A stretch of DNA of 11,018 nt from DATEHQ01 sp035279525 (GTDB taxonomy: Bacteria > Chloroflexota > Dormibacteria > Dormibacterales > Dormibacteraceae), in contig DATEHQ010000174.1 in assembly GCA_035279525.1 (NCBI GenBank), positions 1 to 11,018 of the forward strand, written 5' to 3'. The notes under the pieces were generated by a model. It searched no databases, had not been told where the DNA came from, and was given only the letters and a program-made list of their open reading frames with translations. This document shows, in pieces, positions 1 through 6,280 of the stretch; position 1 is the stretch's first letter, and every line of letters begins with the position of its first letter. The translations under genes and the position numbers were made by a program.

Positions 1-6
1 AATGCT

Positions 7-12
7 TACAAT
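7..12 (+). promoter_or_regulatory. Possible -10 element for the tad operon
   Basis: The hexamer TACAAT matches the bacterial -10 consensus at five of six positions. It lies 28 bases before the GAGGTGA ribosome binding site of cpaB, which would give a leader of roughly 35 bases starting near base 19. The matching -35 region would fall outside the window, so half of the promoter cannot be checked. It would make cpaB the first gene of its transcript. An upstream gene running into this region is the alternative. Confidence 0.25.
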
Positions 13-40
13 GGCGCCACTTATCAGGATCCTGGTTTCG

Positions 41-47
41 GAGGTGA
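41..47 (+). promoter_or_regulatory. Ribosome binding site of cpaB
   Basis: GAGGTGA lies seven bases before the TTG codon at 55. It is the main reason for choosing that TTG as the start, because the reading frame stays open leftward to the edge of the window and contains no other good start. Confidence 0.6.
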
Positions 48-54
48 CTTAGTC

Positions 55-933
55 TTGGCCATCGCACCTGCTCCAGCAAGACCCCGTCCGGGCGGTGGTC
101 GTCTCTTCATCATCGTCGGTCTGTTGCTGGCCGTCTTCGCATTCGCCGGCGTCTTTTTCCTGGGCAACGTGCTCGGGGGAGGCGGTGGCGTGGGCGGGGG
201 AGCGCCCACCATCACCGTGGTGGTGGCGAAGCAGGCCATCCCGCTGCGCCACGCCCTTTCCGACAGCGACCTCGACACCCAGAAGGTCTCCGGCAACTTC
301 GCCAGCGCGGGCAACGTCTACACGAACACGAGCGACGTCAAGGGCCTGATCGCCGAGATCCAGATCAGCAAGGGCTCCATCATCACGTCCGACATGCTGG
401 CGCGCGACATCAACGCGATTCCGGCCGGGTCAGCCCCCGCCTACTTGCCCCTCGCGAGTGGCTACGTAGCGATGACCATCCCCACAGGTGAGCAGCAGGG
501 CGTCGCAGGTCACATCACGATCGGCGACTACATCACCGTGATCTCGTCCGCGCAGGTGACTGTCTTCTCCGCGAAGACAGGTGCCAGCGCCGGACCGGCG
601 CGTGTGGTGAGCAAGACGGTGTTCACAAACGTCCGCGTGATCGGTCTCGGCCCCGCGTCAGCCAACATCCAGGGGGCGGGGGCCTCGACGGCCGGAGGGT
701 CGCAGACGACCAGCGGCATCACATCCAGCCTCACGATCGAGCTGACACAGTGCGACGCCGAGTACTTCACATGGTTCCTCAACAACACGACGGTGCGTTA
801 CACCCTCGAGTCCTTCCAGGACTACCTGAAGACTCCACCCAGCGCGCCTGACCCGACCTGCCCGGCCATCACCTCGGCCCAGGGCGTCAGCAACCAGACG
901 GTCGACGCCAGGTTCCACTTTTCGGCGCTGTGA
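55..933 (+). CDS. cpaB: CpaB/RcpC-like Flp pilus assembly protein (SAF domain)
   Basis: This 292-residue protein is probably a membrane-anchored assembly factor of the Flp/Tad pilus, exposed on the outer face of the cytoplasmic membrane. A short Pro/Ala/Arg-rich cytoplasmic end (residues 1-16) is followed by one hydrophobic segment (about 17-40) and a glycine-rich hinge (37-49). Residues about 52-117 fit a SAF domain, with the typical pattern of an 'I..G..I..DML' ending. Residues about 135-260 resemble the RcpC/CpaB beta-rich domain (YVAMTIPTGEQQGVAGHI). The C-terminal half carries two cysteines, C233 and C269, which could form a disulfide. The TTG start is supported by a good ribosome binding site, but the frame is open to base 1, so a longer protein is possible. 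It is the first of four tad genes, with cpaF 36 bases downstream. The family call is firm, helped by the neighbours; sequence conservation in CpaB is low. Confidence 0.85.
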   Translation: MAIAPAPARPRPGGGRLFIIVGLLLAVFAFAGVFFLGNVLGGGGGVGGGAPTITVVVAKQAIPLRHALSDSDLDTQKVSGNFASAGNVYTNTSDVKGLIAEIQISKGSIITSDMLARDINAIPAGSAPAYLPLASGYVAMTIPTGEQQGVAGHITIGDYITVISSAQVTVFSAKTGASAGPARVVSKTVFTNVRVIGLGPASANIQGAGASTAGGSQTTSGITSSLTIELTQCDAEYFTWFLNNTTVRYTLESFQDYLKTPPSAPDPTCPAITSAQGVSNQTVDARFHFSAL

Positions 934-950
934 CGGGTTGCACCGTACGT

Positions 951-971
951 ATGTGAGCGTGTAGCTCGCGT
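951..971 (+). other. Hairpin abutting the cpaF start codon
   Basis: Bases 953-958 pair with 964-969 (core GAGC/GCTC, one G-U pair) around a five-base loop. Weaker A-U and G-U pairs would carry the stem into the GTG start codon at 970. No clear Shine-Dalgarno sequence precedes this GTG. Whether the hairpin forms or matters is inference; six-pair stems also arise by chance. Confidence 0.35.
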
Positions 972-2478
972 GGGTCTGCTCGACAGGGTCAAGCAAAACC
1001 AAACTGTTCCCCCGGTGGGGCCGGTGACCAACGGCCCGGCCACCGCGACCATGCCAGGCTCCCCCACGGGTGCGGCGGCATACGGGCCGTCGACCTCCAT
1101 CCCGATCGCGCAGCAATCGGCGCCGGCGGCGCCCCCGCCCGCCCCAGCCACACTTTCGCAGCGCTCGTCCGCGGCCGGCGGAGAGCTGACCCCGGCGTTC
1201 ACGGCGGCCAAGGTCCAGATCCACGCCAAGCTGATCGAGAGGTTCGCGGACGAGATCGACTCGAGCAACAAGCCCGGCGTGCGCGAAAAGATCGTCGAGC
1301 TGGCGGAGGAGTACTTCCGCTCCACAGCGATGACCATGACGAAGGCCGACAAGGAGCGCCTCGTCGACTCGGTCCTCGACGACGTGCTCGGGCTCGGTCC
1401 GCTCGAGGCCCTCCTCGCCGACCCGAACATCACCGAAATCATGGCCAATCACCCCAAGCAGATCTATGTGGAACGAAGCGGTGAGCCGCAGCTGTCGGCC
1501 GTCACCTTCGAGAGCGAGCGGCAGATGCGCCAGGTCATCGACCGCATCGTCAGCCTGGTGGGCCGCCGTGTCGACGAATCGACGCCGATATGTGACGCTC
1601 GACTGAAAGACGGCTCGCGCGTCAATGTCGTGATTCCGCCCATCGCCCTCAAGGGTCCATGCCTGACGATCCGCAAGTTCGCCAAGGAGAAGTGGGGGCC
1701 GGCCGACATCGTCAACCGGTTCAAGTCCTCGAGCCCCGAGATCATGACTTTCCTGCGCTCGTGCGTGCGAGCCCGACTGAACATCCTCGTCTCCGGTGGC
1801 ACCGGCTCCGGCAAGACGACGCTGCTCAACATCCTCTCGTCGTTCATTCCCGAGAACGAGCGGCTCATCACCTGCGAGGACGCGGCGGAGCTCCAGCTGC
1901 AGCAGCCGCACTGGATTCAGCTCGAGTCCCGCCCGCCCAACGTGGAAGGCAAGGGTGCGGTGCCGATCCGCGAGCTGGTCAAGAGCTGTCTCCGCATGCG
2001 TCCGGACCGCATCATCGTCGGTGAGTGTCGCGGCGGCGAGGCGCTCGACATGCTCCAGGCTATGAACACCGGCCACGACGGTTCGATGTCGACGCTGCAC
2101 GCCAACAACCCACACGAGTGCCTCGTCCGCCTTGAGACGCTGGTGCTGCAGGCCGGCCAGGACCTTCCGTCGCGAGCCATCCGCGAGACGATCGGCGCCG
2201 CGATCCACATGATCGTTCAGCAGTCACGCCTGCGCGGCGGCATTCGCCGCATCGTCAGCGTGGCGGAGATCACCGGCATGAAGGACGGCGACGTGCAGTT
2301 CCAGGAGCTGTTCCAGTTCAAGCAGGTCGGCGTGAACTCCGAAGGCAAGGCCGTCGGCTACCACACGGCAACGGGTCTTCTTCCAGTCCGCATGGAGCAC
2401 CTCAGGGCTGAAGGTGAAGACGTAGCTGAATCGATATTTGCGCCTTCCGCCCAGCCCTCGCCGGATAAGCTGTACTGA
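970..2478 (+). CDS. cpaF: CpaF/TadA secretion ATPase of the Flp/Tad pilus
   Basis: This 502-residue protein is a hexameric type II/IV secretion ATPase, cytoplasmic and bound to the TadB/TadC platform, that powers pilin assembly and possibly retraction. Visible parts in order: a low-complexity Pro/Ala-rich head (about 11-75), a charged helical N-terminal domain (about 76-140), the PAS-like N-domain (about 141-240), then the RecA-like core. The core has Walker A GGTGSGKTT at 276-284, an acidic box ERLITCEDAAEL at 297-308, Walker B RIIVGE at 347-352 with Glu352 as likely catalytic residue, and the histidine box TGHDGSMSTLHA starting at 367. All key residues are present. The GTG at 970 is the first possible start after an in-frame stop at 931. 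It has no clear ribosome binding site, and an ATG at 1051 is an alternative that would shorten the head. The family usually has 420-500 residues. A second family member lies at 6991. Confidence 0.95.
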   Translation: MGLLDRVKQNQTVPPVGPVTNGPATATMPGSPTGAAAYGPSTSIPIAQQSAPAAPPPAPATLSQRSSAAGGELTPAFTAAKVQIHAKLIERFADEIDSSNKPGVREKIVELAEEYFRSTAMTMTKADKERLVDSVLDDVLGLGPLEALLADPNITEIMANHPKQIYVERSGEPQLSAVTFESERQMRQVIDRIVSLVGRRVDESTPICDARLKDGSRVNVVIPPIALKGPCLTIRKFAKEKWGPADIVNRFKSSSPEIMTFLRSCVRARLNILVSGGTGSGKTTLLNILSSFIPENERLITCEDAAELQLQQPHWIQLESRPPNVEGKGAVPIRELVKSCLRMRPDRIIVGECRGGEALDMLQAMNTGHDGSMSTLHANNPHECLVRLETLVLQAGQDLPSRAIRETIGAAIHMIVQQSRLRGGIRRIVSVAEITGMKDGDVQFQELFQFKQVGVNSEGKAVGYHTATGLLPVRMEHLRAEGEDVAESIFAPSAQPSPDKLY

Positions 2479-2484
2479 CCTTTT

Positions 2485-2490
2485 AGGAGG
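2485..2490 (+). promoter_or_regulatory. Strong ribosome binding site of tadB
   Basis: AGGAGG is a full match to the anti-Shine-Dalgarno core and the strongest ribosome binding site in the window. It lies five bases before the ATG at 2496 but only two bases before the in-frame TTG at 2493, so it decides for the ATG. Confidence 0.75.
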
Positions 2491-2495
2491 ATTTG

Positions 2496-3491
2496 ATGTC
2501 CATCCCGGTGGTTTTCGGCCTCATCGCCTTCGCAGGCGTCTTGCTCTTCTTCCTGGGACTGAACCAGCTGCGGCGATCCGCCGGAGGGTCCGAGGATTTC
2601 CAGGCGCGCCTGGCGGCATACGGTGTGACGACCGCCGGCGCGCAGCAGCTTCCTCCGGCCAGCGGCTTCCGAGACACGCTGAACCGAATGTTCCAGCCCG
2701 CGGCGGACCGCGTCGGCCGCGGTGATGCGAAGAAGGGAAAGCCCTCGGTCGCGGAGCAGCTGCAGCGCGCGGATCTCAAGCTGCGCACCTCGGAGTTCTT
2801 CCTGATCCAGATGGGAAGCACTGCGTTCTTCGTCCTGATCTCGCTCCTCCGCTTCGGCCTTCCGCTGGGTGGTCTGATCCAGATGATCGTCTTCGGCGCG
2901 ATCGGCTATCTGCTGCCGGGCATGTACGTGAAGTACCGGATCAACCGCCGGTTGAAGGCTTTCAACGGGCAGCTCGGCGACACGCTGACACTTCTGTCGA
3001 ACGCCCTCAAGGCGGGCTACTCGTTCGCGCAGGCAATCGACACCGTGGCCAAGAACGCCGTGCCGCCCATCGCCGACGAGTTCGCCCGTGCTGTGCGTGA
3101 GATGAACCTCGGTGGCTCGCCGGACGAAGCGCTGCAGAACGTCACCAAGCGCATCGCGAGCTCCGACTTCGACCTGGTGGTAACCGCGTATTCGATCCAC
3201 CGCACGGTCGGTGGCAACCTCGCCGAGATCCTCGACAACATCGCCTACACGATCCGCGAGCGCGTGCGGATCAAAGGCGAGATCGCCACGCTGACCGCCC
3301 AGGCGCGCGCTTCGGGCACCCTGATCACCTTCCTTCCGCTCGTGCTCGCCACATTCATGTACTTCGTCACGCCGACCTACTTCCGCCCGATGTTCAGCAA
3401 CTTCATCGGCTGGGCGCTGATCGGCATCGGGCTGTTCATGATCTTCATCGGCAACCTGATCATTCGCCGCATCGTGGCGATCGAGGTCTGA
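2496..3491 (+). CDS. tadB: TadB-like inner-membrane platform protein (T2SSF domain)
   Basis: This 331-residue polytopic membrane protein belongs to the GspF/TadB family. With TadC it forms the inner-membrane platform on which the CpaF ATPase acts. There is an N-terminal membrane helix (about 4-24), a soluble stretch (25-100), a hydrophobic region with one or two helices (about 101-145), a cytoplasmic T2SSF four-helix domain (about 155-275, with GDTLTLLSNALKAGYSFAQA and the conserved small-residue pattern LKAG-S), and a C-terminal pair of helices (about 273-293 and 303-325). Length and layout match TadB. It starts 17 bases after cpaF and ends three bases before the tadC start codon, so the four genes are surely one operon. 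Confidence 0.93.
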   Translation: MSIPVVFGLIAFAGVLLFFLGLNQLRRSAGGSEDFQARLAAYGVTTAGAQQLPPASGFRDTLNRMFQPAADRVGRGDAKKGKPSVAEQLQRADLKLRTSEFFLIQMGSTAFFVLISLLRFGLPLGGLIQMIVFGAIGYLLPGMYVKYRINRRLKAFNGQLGDTLTLLSNALKAGYSFAQAIDTVAKNAVPPIADEFARAVREMNLGGSPDEALQNVTKRIASSDFDLVVTAYSIHRTVGGNLAEILDNIAYTIRERVRIKGEIATLTAQARASGTLITFLPLVLATFMYFVTPTYFRPMFSNFIGWALIGIGLFMIFIGNLIIRRIVAIEV

Positions 3492-3494
3492 TTC

Positions 3495-4412
3495 ATGAGC
3501 CCACTACTCCTCGCAGCGATCGCGGGCCTCGGCGTGCTGATGATCTTCATCGGCCTCGCCCGAACGCCATCCACCAACACCGCGCAGATGGTCCAGCAGC
3601 GCCTCTCCGTCTACGGCGGCGAGAAGCCGCTAACCCTCGAGGAAGTCGAGCTGCAGCGTCCTTTCAGCGAGCGCTTTCTGCGCCCGGCGATCGAACGCCT
3701 CGGCAGCATGCTCTCGCGCTCGACACCGCAGAAGGCCAGGCAGGACCTGATGAACAAGCTGGACCTGGCCGGCCGGCCGGGCAACCTGACGCCCGAAGAT
3801 TTTGCGGCCGTCCGCATCGTCTCGGCCGCCGTCCTCGCCGCGATCGGCCTCCTGCTCGGCCTGCTGCTCAAGAACCCTGTCTACCTGGTCATCGCCCTGG
3901 CGTTCGGCCTGATCTTCGGCTACTACCTGCCGGTGATTTGGCTGCAGCAGAAGGTGGACGCGCGGCGGCTGGAGATCCAGAAGGGCCTGCCTGATGCGAT
4001 GGACCTGCTGGTCATCGCCGTCGACGCCGGGCTTGGGTTCGACGCTGCGCTCGCGCGCGTGACTGACAAGTACAAGAACGCCCTCTCGGATGAGTTCGCC
4101 AAGGTTCTGCGCGAGGTCAGCCTCGGCCGCCCCCGCCTCGAGGCGATGGACGAGATGGGGCGCAGCAGCGGCGTGGACGACCTGCACAACTTCATCCAGG
4201 CCGTGATCCAGTCGGAACAGTTCGGCACCGGGATCGGCAAGATCCTGCGGATCCAGGCCGACGAGATGCGGCGCAAGCGCCGCCAGCGCGCGCAGGAGAA
4301 GGCCGCTCAGGCGACGTTGAAGATGATGCTGCCGATGGTCGGCTGCATCTTCCCGACGCTGTGGATCGTGCTGCTCGGACCCGCGGCCCTGATCCTGATG
4401 GCGCCGAGGTAA
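3495..4412 (+). CDS. tadC: TadC-like inner-membrane platform protein (T2SSF domain)
   Basis: This 305-residue protein is the second GspF-family platform subunit of the Tad machine and the presumed partner of TadB. It has an N-terminal membrane helix (about 3-22), a charged soluble part (25-105), a long hydrophobic pair (about 106-150), the T2SSF domain (about 163-270, beginning LPDAMDLLVIAVDAGLGF, with EQFGTGIGKILRIQADEMR near 241-259), and a C-terminal hydrophobic segment (about 277-302). GAGGT at 3483-3487, inside the last codons of tadB, sits seven bases before the ATG, so translation is probably coupled to tadB. In the T2SSF domain the motif 'VDAGLGFDAAL' parallels 'LKAGYSFAQAI' in TadB, which is what identifies the pair as paralogues. 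Confidence 0.93.
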   Translation: MSPLLLAAIAGLGVLMIFIGLARTPSTNTAQMVQQRLSVYGGEKPLTLEEVELQRPFSERFLRPAIERLGSMLSRSTPQKARQDLMNKLDLAGRPGNLTPEDFAAVRIVSAAVLAAIGLLLGLLLKNPVYLVIALAFGLIFGYYLPVIWLQQKVDARRLEIQKGLPDAMDLLVIAVDAGLGFDAALARVTDKYKNALSDEFAKVLREVSLGRPRLEAMDEMGRSSGVDDLHNFIQAVIQSEQFGTGIGKILRIQADEMRRKRRQRAQEKAAQATLKMMLPMVGCIFPTLWIVLLGPAALILMAPR

Positions 4413-4478
4413 CAGGCCGCAACGCTCCTCTTTGCGCTTCCACCGGCGCTGGTTCCGACTGTCAGCTGGTGGGAGCTC

Positions 4479-4958
4479 GTGGTTCGGGCGCTGGTCGTCT
4501 ACGCCGCGCTGCTCATCGCGCCGAGGCTGTTCGGCAAGCGCGAGATAGGGCAGTTCACAGTCTTCGACCTGGTCTTCATCCTGCTCGTCGCGAACGCGCT
4601 GCAGCCGGCCATCACCGGGCCCGACAGCTCGCTCACGGGCGGGGTGATCCTGATCCTCACCTTCGTCGTCGCCAACGCCGCGGTGGGTCAGCTCGACCGG
4701 CTGCCCCTCTTCCATCGGCTCTTCAGCCCCGCGCCCACGGTGATCATCAAGGGCGGGAAGTTCGTCAAGCCGGCGCTCCAGCGTGAGGGCCTGACCGAAG
4801 ACGAGGCCATGATGGCGATCCGCGAGCACGGCGTCGCGGACCTCGAGGACGTGGAGCTCGGGGTGCTCGAAGAGGACGGCACGATCTCCATCGTGCCGTC
4901 GGACTCGAAGCCGCACCGGTCGAGGCGGAGGGTCCGCTACATTCACCGGCCGGGGTAG
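4479..4958 (+). CDS. DUF421/YetF-type small membrane protein
   Basis: This 159-residue protein fits the DUF421 family (YetF, YdfR/S of Bacillus), whose biochemical role is not settled. Residues 1-17 are a short hydrophobic start ending in the family signature RLFGKREIGQ (16-25). Helices follow at about 27-45 and 53-71, then a soluble C-terminal domain (about 86-141, PTVIIKGGKFV... and VELGVLEEDGTISIV), and a basic tail. The GTG at 4479 has GGGAG at 4471-4475, only three bases away, which is tight. Upstream codons in the same frame read TVSWWELVVR, which looks like genuine family sequence (a W-E-L-R run before the first helix). The true start may therefore be earlier, perhaps an unusual CTG at 4449; the frame closes at the tadC stop. 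It follows tadC by 66 bases on the same strand and may be cotranscribed with it. A functional tie to the pilus is not shown. Confidence 0.8.
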   Translation: MVRALVVYAALLIAPRLFGKREIGQFTVFDLVFILLVANALQPAITGPDSSLTGGVILILTFVVANAAVGQLDRLPLFHRLFSPAPTVIIKGGKFVKPALQREGLTEDEAMMAIREHGVADLEDVELGVLEEDGTISIVPSDSKPHRSRRRVRYIHRPG

Positions 4959-4969
4959 CCACGCCCGGC
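4949..4969 (+). terminator. Weak stem-loop at the end of the DUF421 gene
   Basis: GCCGGG at 4949-4954 pairs perfectly with CCCGGC at 4964-4969 around a nine-base loop that contains the TAG stop codon. There is no following T tract, so it is not a classical intrinsic terminator. It is listed because it is the only stem here that could end the tad-side transcript before the convergent hydrolase gene. Confidence 0.25.
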
Positions 4970-5013
4970 GTTAACAGGCTGGATTGACGCGCCGCATACC
5001 CTGAGTGGAGGTT

Positions 5014-5051
5014 GGCCGGTGGGGGAGGGACGGCCGGTGGAGGTGGGAGGG
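5014..5051 (+). repeat. G-rich tract with an 18-base direct repeat
   Basis: GGCCGGTGG occurs at 5014-5022 and again at 5032-5040, a period of 18 bases. The tract holds four G-runs of three or more (5021-5025, 5027-5029, 5045-5047, 5049-5051), with loops of 1, 15 and 1 bases, so a G-quadruplex with a long middle loop is conceivable on the plus strand. It lies between the ends of two convergent genes. Nothing else was recognised in the gap 4959-5068. Confidence 0.45.
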
Positions 5052-5068
5052 CCCTCGGCGGGGCGTGT

Positions 5069-5812
5069 TTATTCGGCGGCGAGGAATTCCAGCGCGGCGC
5101 GCTTGAACTCGCCGGCCGGCACGGCGCTCAGGTGGTCGCGACCGGCGATCGTGACCAGGCGCGCGCTGGGCAGCAGCTCGATCAGCTCGGGAGCGCCTCG
5201 CACGACATCGTCCTGGTCGCCCACCACGACGAGGATCGGCACCTTCACTCCCGCCAGGCTGCTCGGGTCTGCGTGGGGGCGCATGCCTCGCATGCATGCC
5301 GCCAGCGCCATCAGGTCGTTGATCGGCCGGCTCGTGGCAAAGCGGAAGAATGTCTGCGCGATCGGGTCCTCGGTCGGCTCGCCGATCTCGAGCGCATGCG
5401 CGATTTCGTTCGCATGGTCCATGGCACCGGCCGAACCGATGCCGCCAAGCACCGCACGGCTCACGCGCCGAGGGTGATCGAGCACGACCTGCAGCCCGAT
5501 CCGAGCACCCATCGAGTAGCCGAGATAGGCGGCCGACCCGATGTCGAGATGGTCGAGCAGTCTGGCCACATCGCCGGCCATCGTGGACAGCGAGTACGCG
5601 CTTGGGTCGTGCGGCTTGTCGCTGTGACCGTGGCCTCGACAGTCGAGCCCGATCACGCGGAAGCCCGCGCCGGACAGCGTTTCCTGCCATCGCGTGCCCA
5701 CCCAGTTCAACCGGTAGTCGGACGCGAAACCGTGCACCGCGATCAGGGCGGTCCCATTGGCAGGACCGTTCACCTCGTAATGCAGCCGCACACCATCGCT
5801 GTCGAAATCCAT
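5069..5812 (-). CDS. Alpha/beta-fold hydrolase
   Basis: This 247-residue protein is a probable cytoplasmic serine hydrolase of the alpha/beta fold (esterase, lactonase or similar). The substrate cannot be read from the sequence. Family marks in order: oxyanion-hole motif VHGFA (26-30), DCRGHGHSDKP (57-67), nucleophile elbow GYSMG (98-102) with Ser100, acid region VVVGDQDDVV (195-204) with Asp201 the likely acid, and AGRDHLS (223-229) with His227. All three triad residues are present and the length is normal for a compact member with a small lid. The ATG at 5812 gives the expected N-terminus just before the first strand. No strong ribosome binding site is seen. It is the only minus-strand gene, convergent with the DUF421 gene and divergent from the DUF192 gene. 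Confidence 0.9.
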   Translation of the reverse strand: MDFDSDGVRLHYEVNGPANGTALIAVHGFASDYRLNWVGTRWQETLSGAGFRVIGLDCRGHGHSDKPHDPSAYSLSTMAGDVARLLDHLDIGSAAYLGYSMGARIGLQVVLDHPRRVSRAVLGGIGSAGAMDHANEIAHALEIGEPTEDPIAQTFFRFATSRPINDLMALAACMRGMRPHADPSSLAGVKVPILVVVGDQDDVVRGAPELIELLPSARLVTIAGRDHLSAVPAGEFKRAALEFLAAE

Positions 5813-5841
5813 GGACAGCGAATTACGCTAGTCGATCGCCG
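5813..5841. promoter_or_regulatory. Short divergent intergenic spacer with overlapping -10-like hexamers
   Basis: Only 29 bases separate the start codons of the hydrolase and the DUF192 gene. TACGCT (5824-5829, plus strand) and TAGCGT (5830-5825, minus strand) both fit the loose TANNNT pattern and overlap. Either promoter would give a leader of about six bases, and neither gene has a clear ribosome binding site. No -35 match was found, so this is weak. Confidence 0.2.
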
Positions 5842-6195
5842 ATGAAGGGACGACGAGCGGTGCACGAAAAGAGTGGCAAGGTGCTGGCCGAAGAGCTCGA
5901 GATGCCCCGCACCTTGTTCGGCCGGGGCCTCGGCCTGATGTTTCGGCGCGACCTTCCGCCCGGCCGAGGCATGTGGATCAATCCCTGCAACGGCATCCAC
6001 ATGATGTTCATGAACTTCGCGATCGACGCCGTGTTCCTGGATGCCTCTGAAAGGGTCAGGAAGGTGCACCGCAAACTGCCGCGCTGGTACGGCATCGTGC
6101 TGCTCGAGTGGGGCGCGCACAGCGTGCTCGAGCTTCCCCCGGGCTCGACCGCGGACATCGACCTGCAGCGCGGAGACCAGATCCTGATCACCTGA
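5842..6195 (+). CDS. DUF192 family protein
   Basis: This 117-residue protein belongs to the DUF192 family, small beta-rich proteins of unknown biochemical role, often exported in other bacteria. Recognisable parts are the RGLGLMFRRDL run (28-38; the family has a 'RGLMFR' signature), GMWINPCNGIHMMFMNFAID (43-62; matching the family's hydrophobic-aromatic core before 'LDAVFLD'), the strand-rich middle with VLELPPGS (95-102), and the closing GDQILI. No signal peptide is visible at the ATG at 5842, so this copy is predicted to be cytoplasmic. A GTG at 5860 is an alternative start. The frame is open much further left, but that part is antisense to the hydrolase and does not look like protein. The gene starts 29 bases from the divergent hydrolase start. 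Confidence 0.85.
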   Translation: MKGRRAVHEKSGKVLAEELEMPRTLFGRGLGLMFRRDLPPGRGMWINPCNGIHMMFMNFAIDAVFLDASERVRKVHRKLPRWYGIVLLEWGAHSVLELPPGSTADIDLQRGDQILIT

Positions 6196-6262
6196 CCGGG
6201 CCGAGCCTTCGAGCCTGCTGCAGCTCATGCCGGGCGGTTAAGAAACCCTTGACGGGCGCCCT

Positions 6263-6268
6263 TACCTT
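6263..6268 (+). promoter_or_regulatory. Possible -10 element for the comF-like gene
   Basis: TACCTT ends exactly six bases before the GTG at 6275, the same spacing as between TATACT and the GTG of hpf. If used, it would give a leaderless message starting with that GTG. There is no -35 match at the right distance; the nearby TTGACG at 6249-6254 is too close. This is a weak call. Confidence 0.2.
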
Positions 6269-6280
6269 CGATTGGTGCGC

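Noticed and set aside
658..2208. A 516-codon open frame on the minus strand
   Set aside because: It lies opposite cpaB and cpaF and has only antisense-type composition, with no domain.
2358..3200. A 280-codon open frame on the minus strand
   Set aside because: It is a shadow of the cpaF end and tadB, with no motif and no ribosome binding site considered meaningful.
3630..4946. A 438-codon open frame on the minus strand
   Set aside because: It spans parts of two clear plus-strand genes (tadC and the DUF421 gene) and their gap, with no recognisable protein features.
5350..5841. A long upstream extension of the DUF192 frame
   Set aside because: The extension is antisense to the hydrolase and is Arg/Ser/Pro-rich. 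Family similarity begins only after the ATG at 5842.
5012..5845. A 277-codon plus-strand open frame
   Set aside because: It is antisense to the alpha/beta hydrolase, whose catalytic triad and motifs are intact on the minus strand.
6249..6254. TTGACG as a -35 element for the comF-like gene
   Set aside because: No -10 lies 16-18 bases downstream; the closest TANNNT is only eight bases away.
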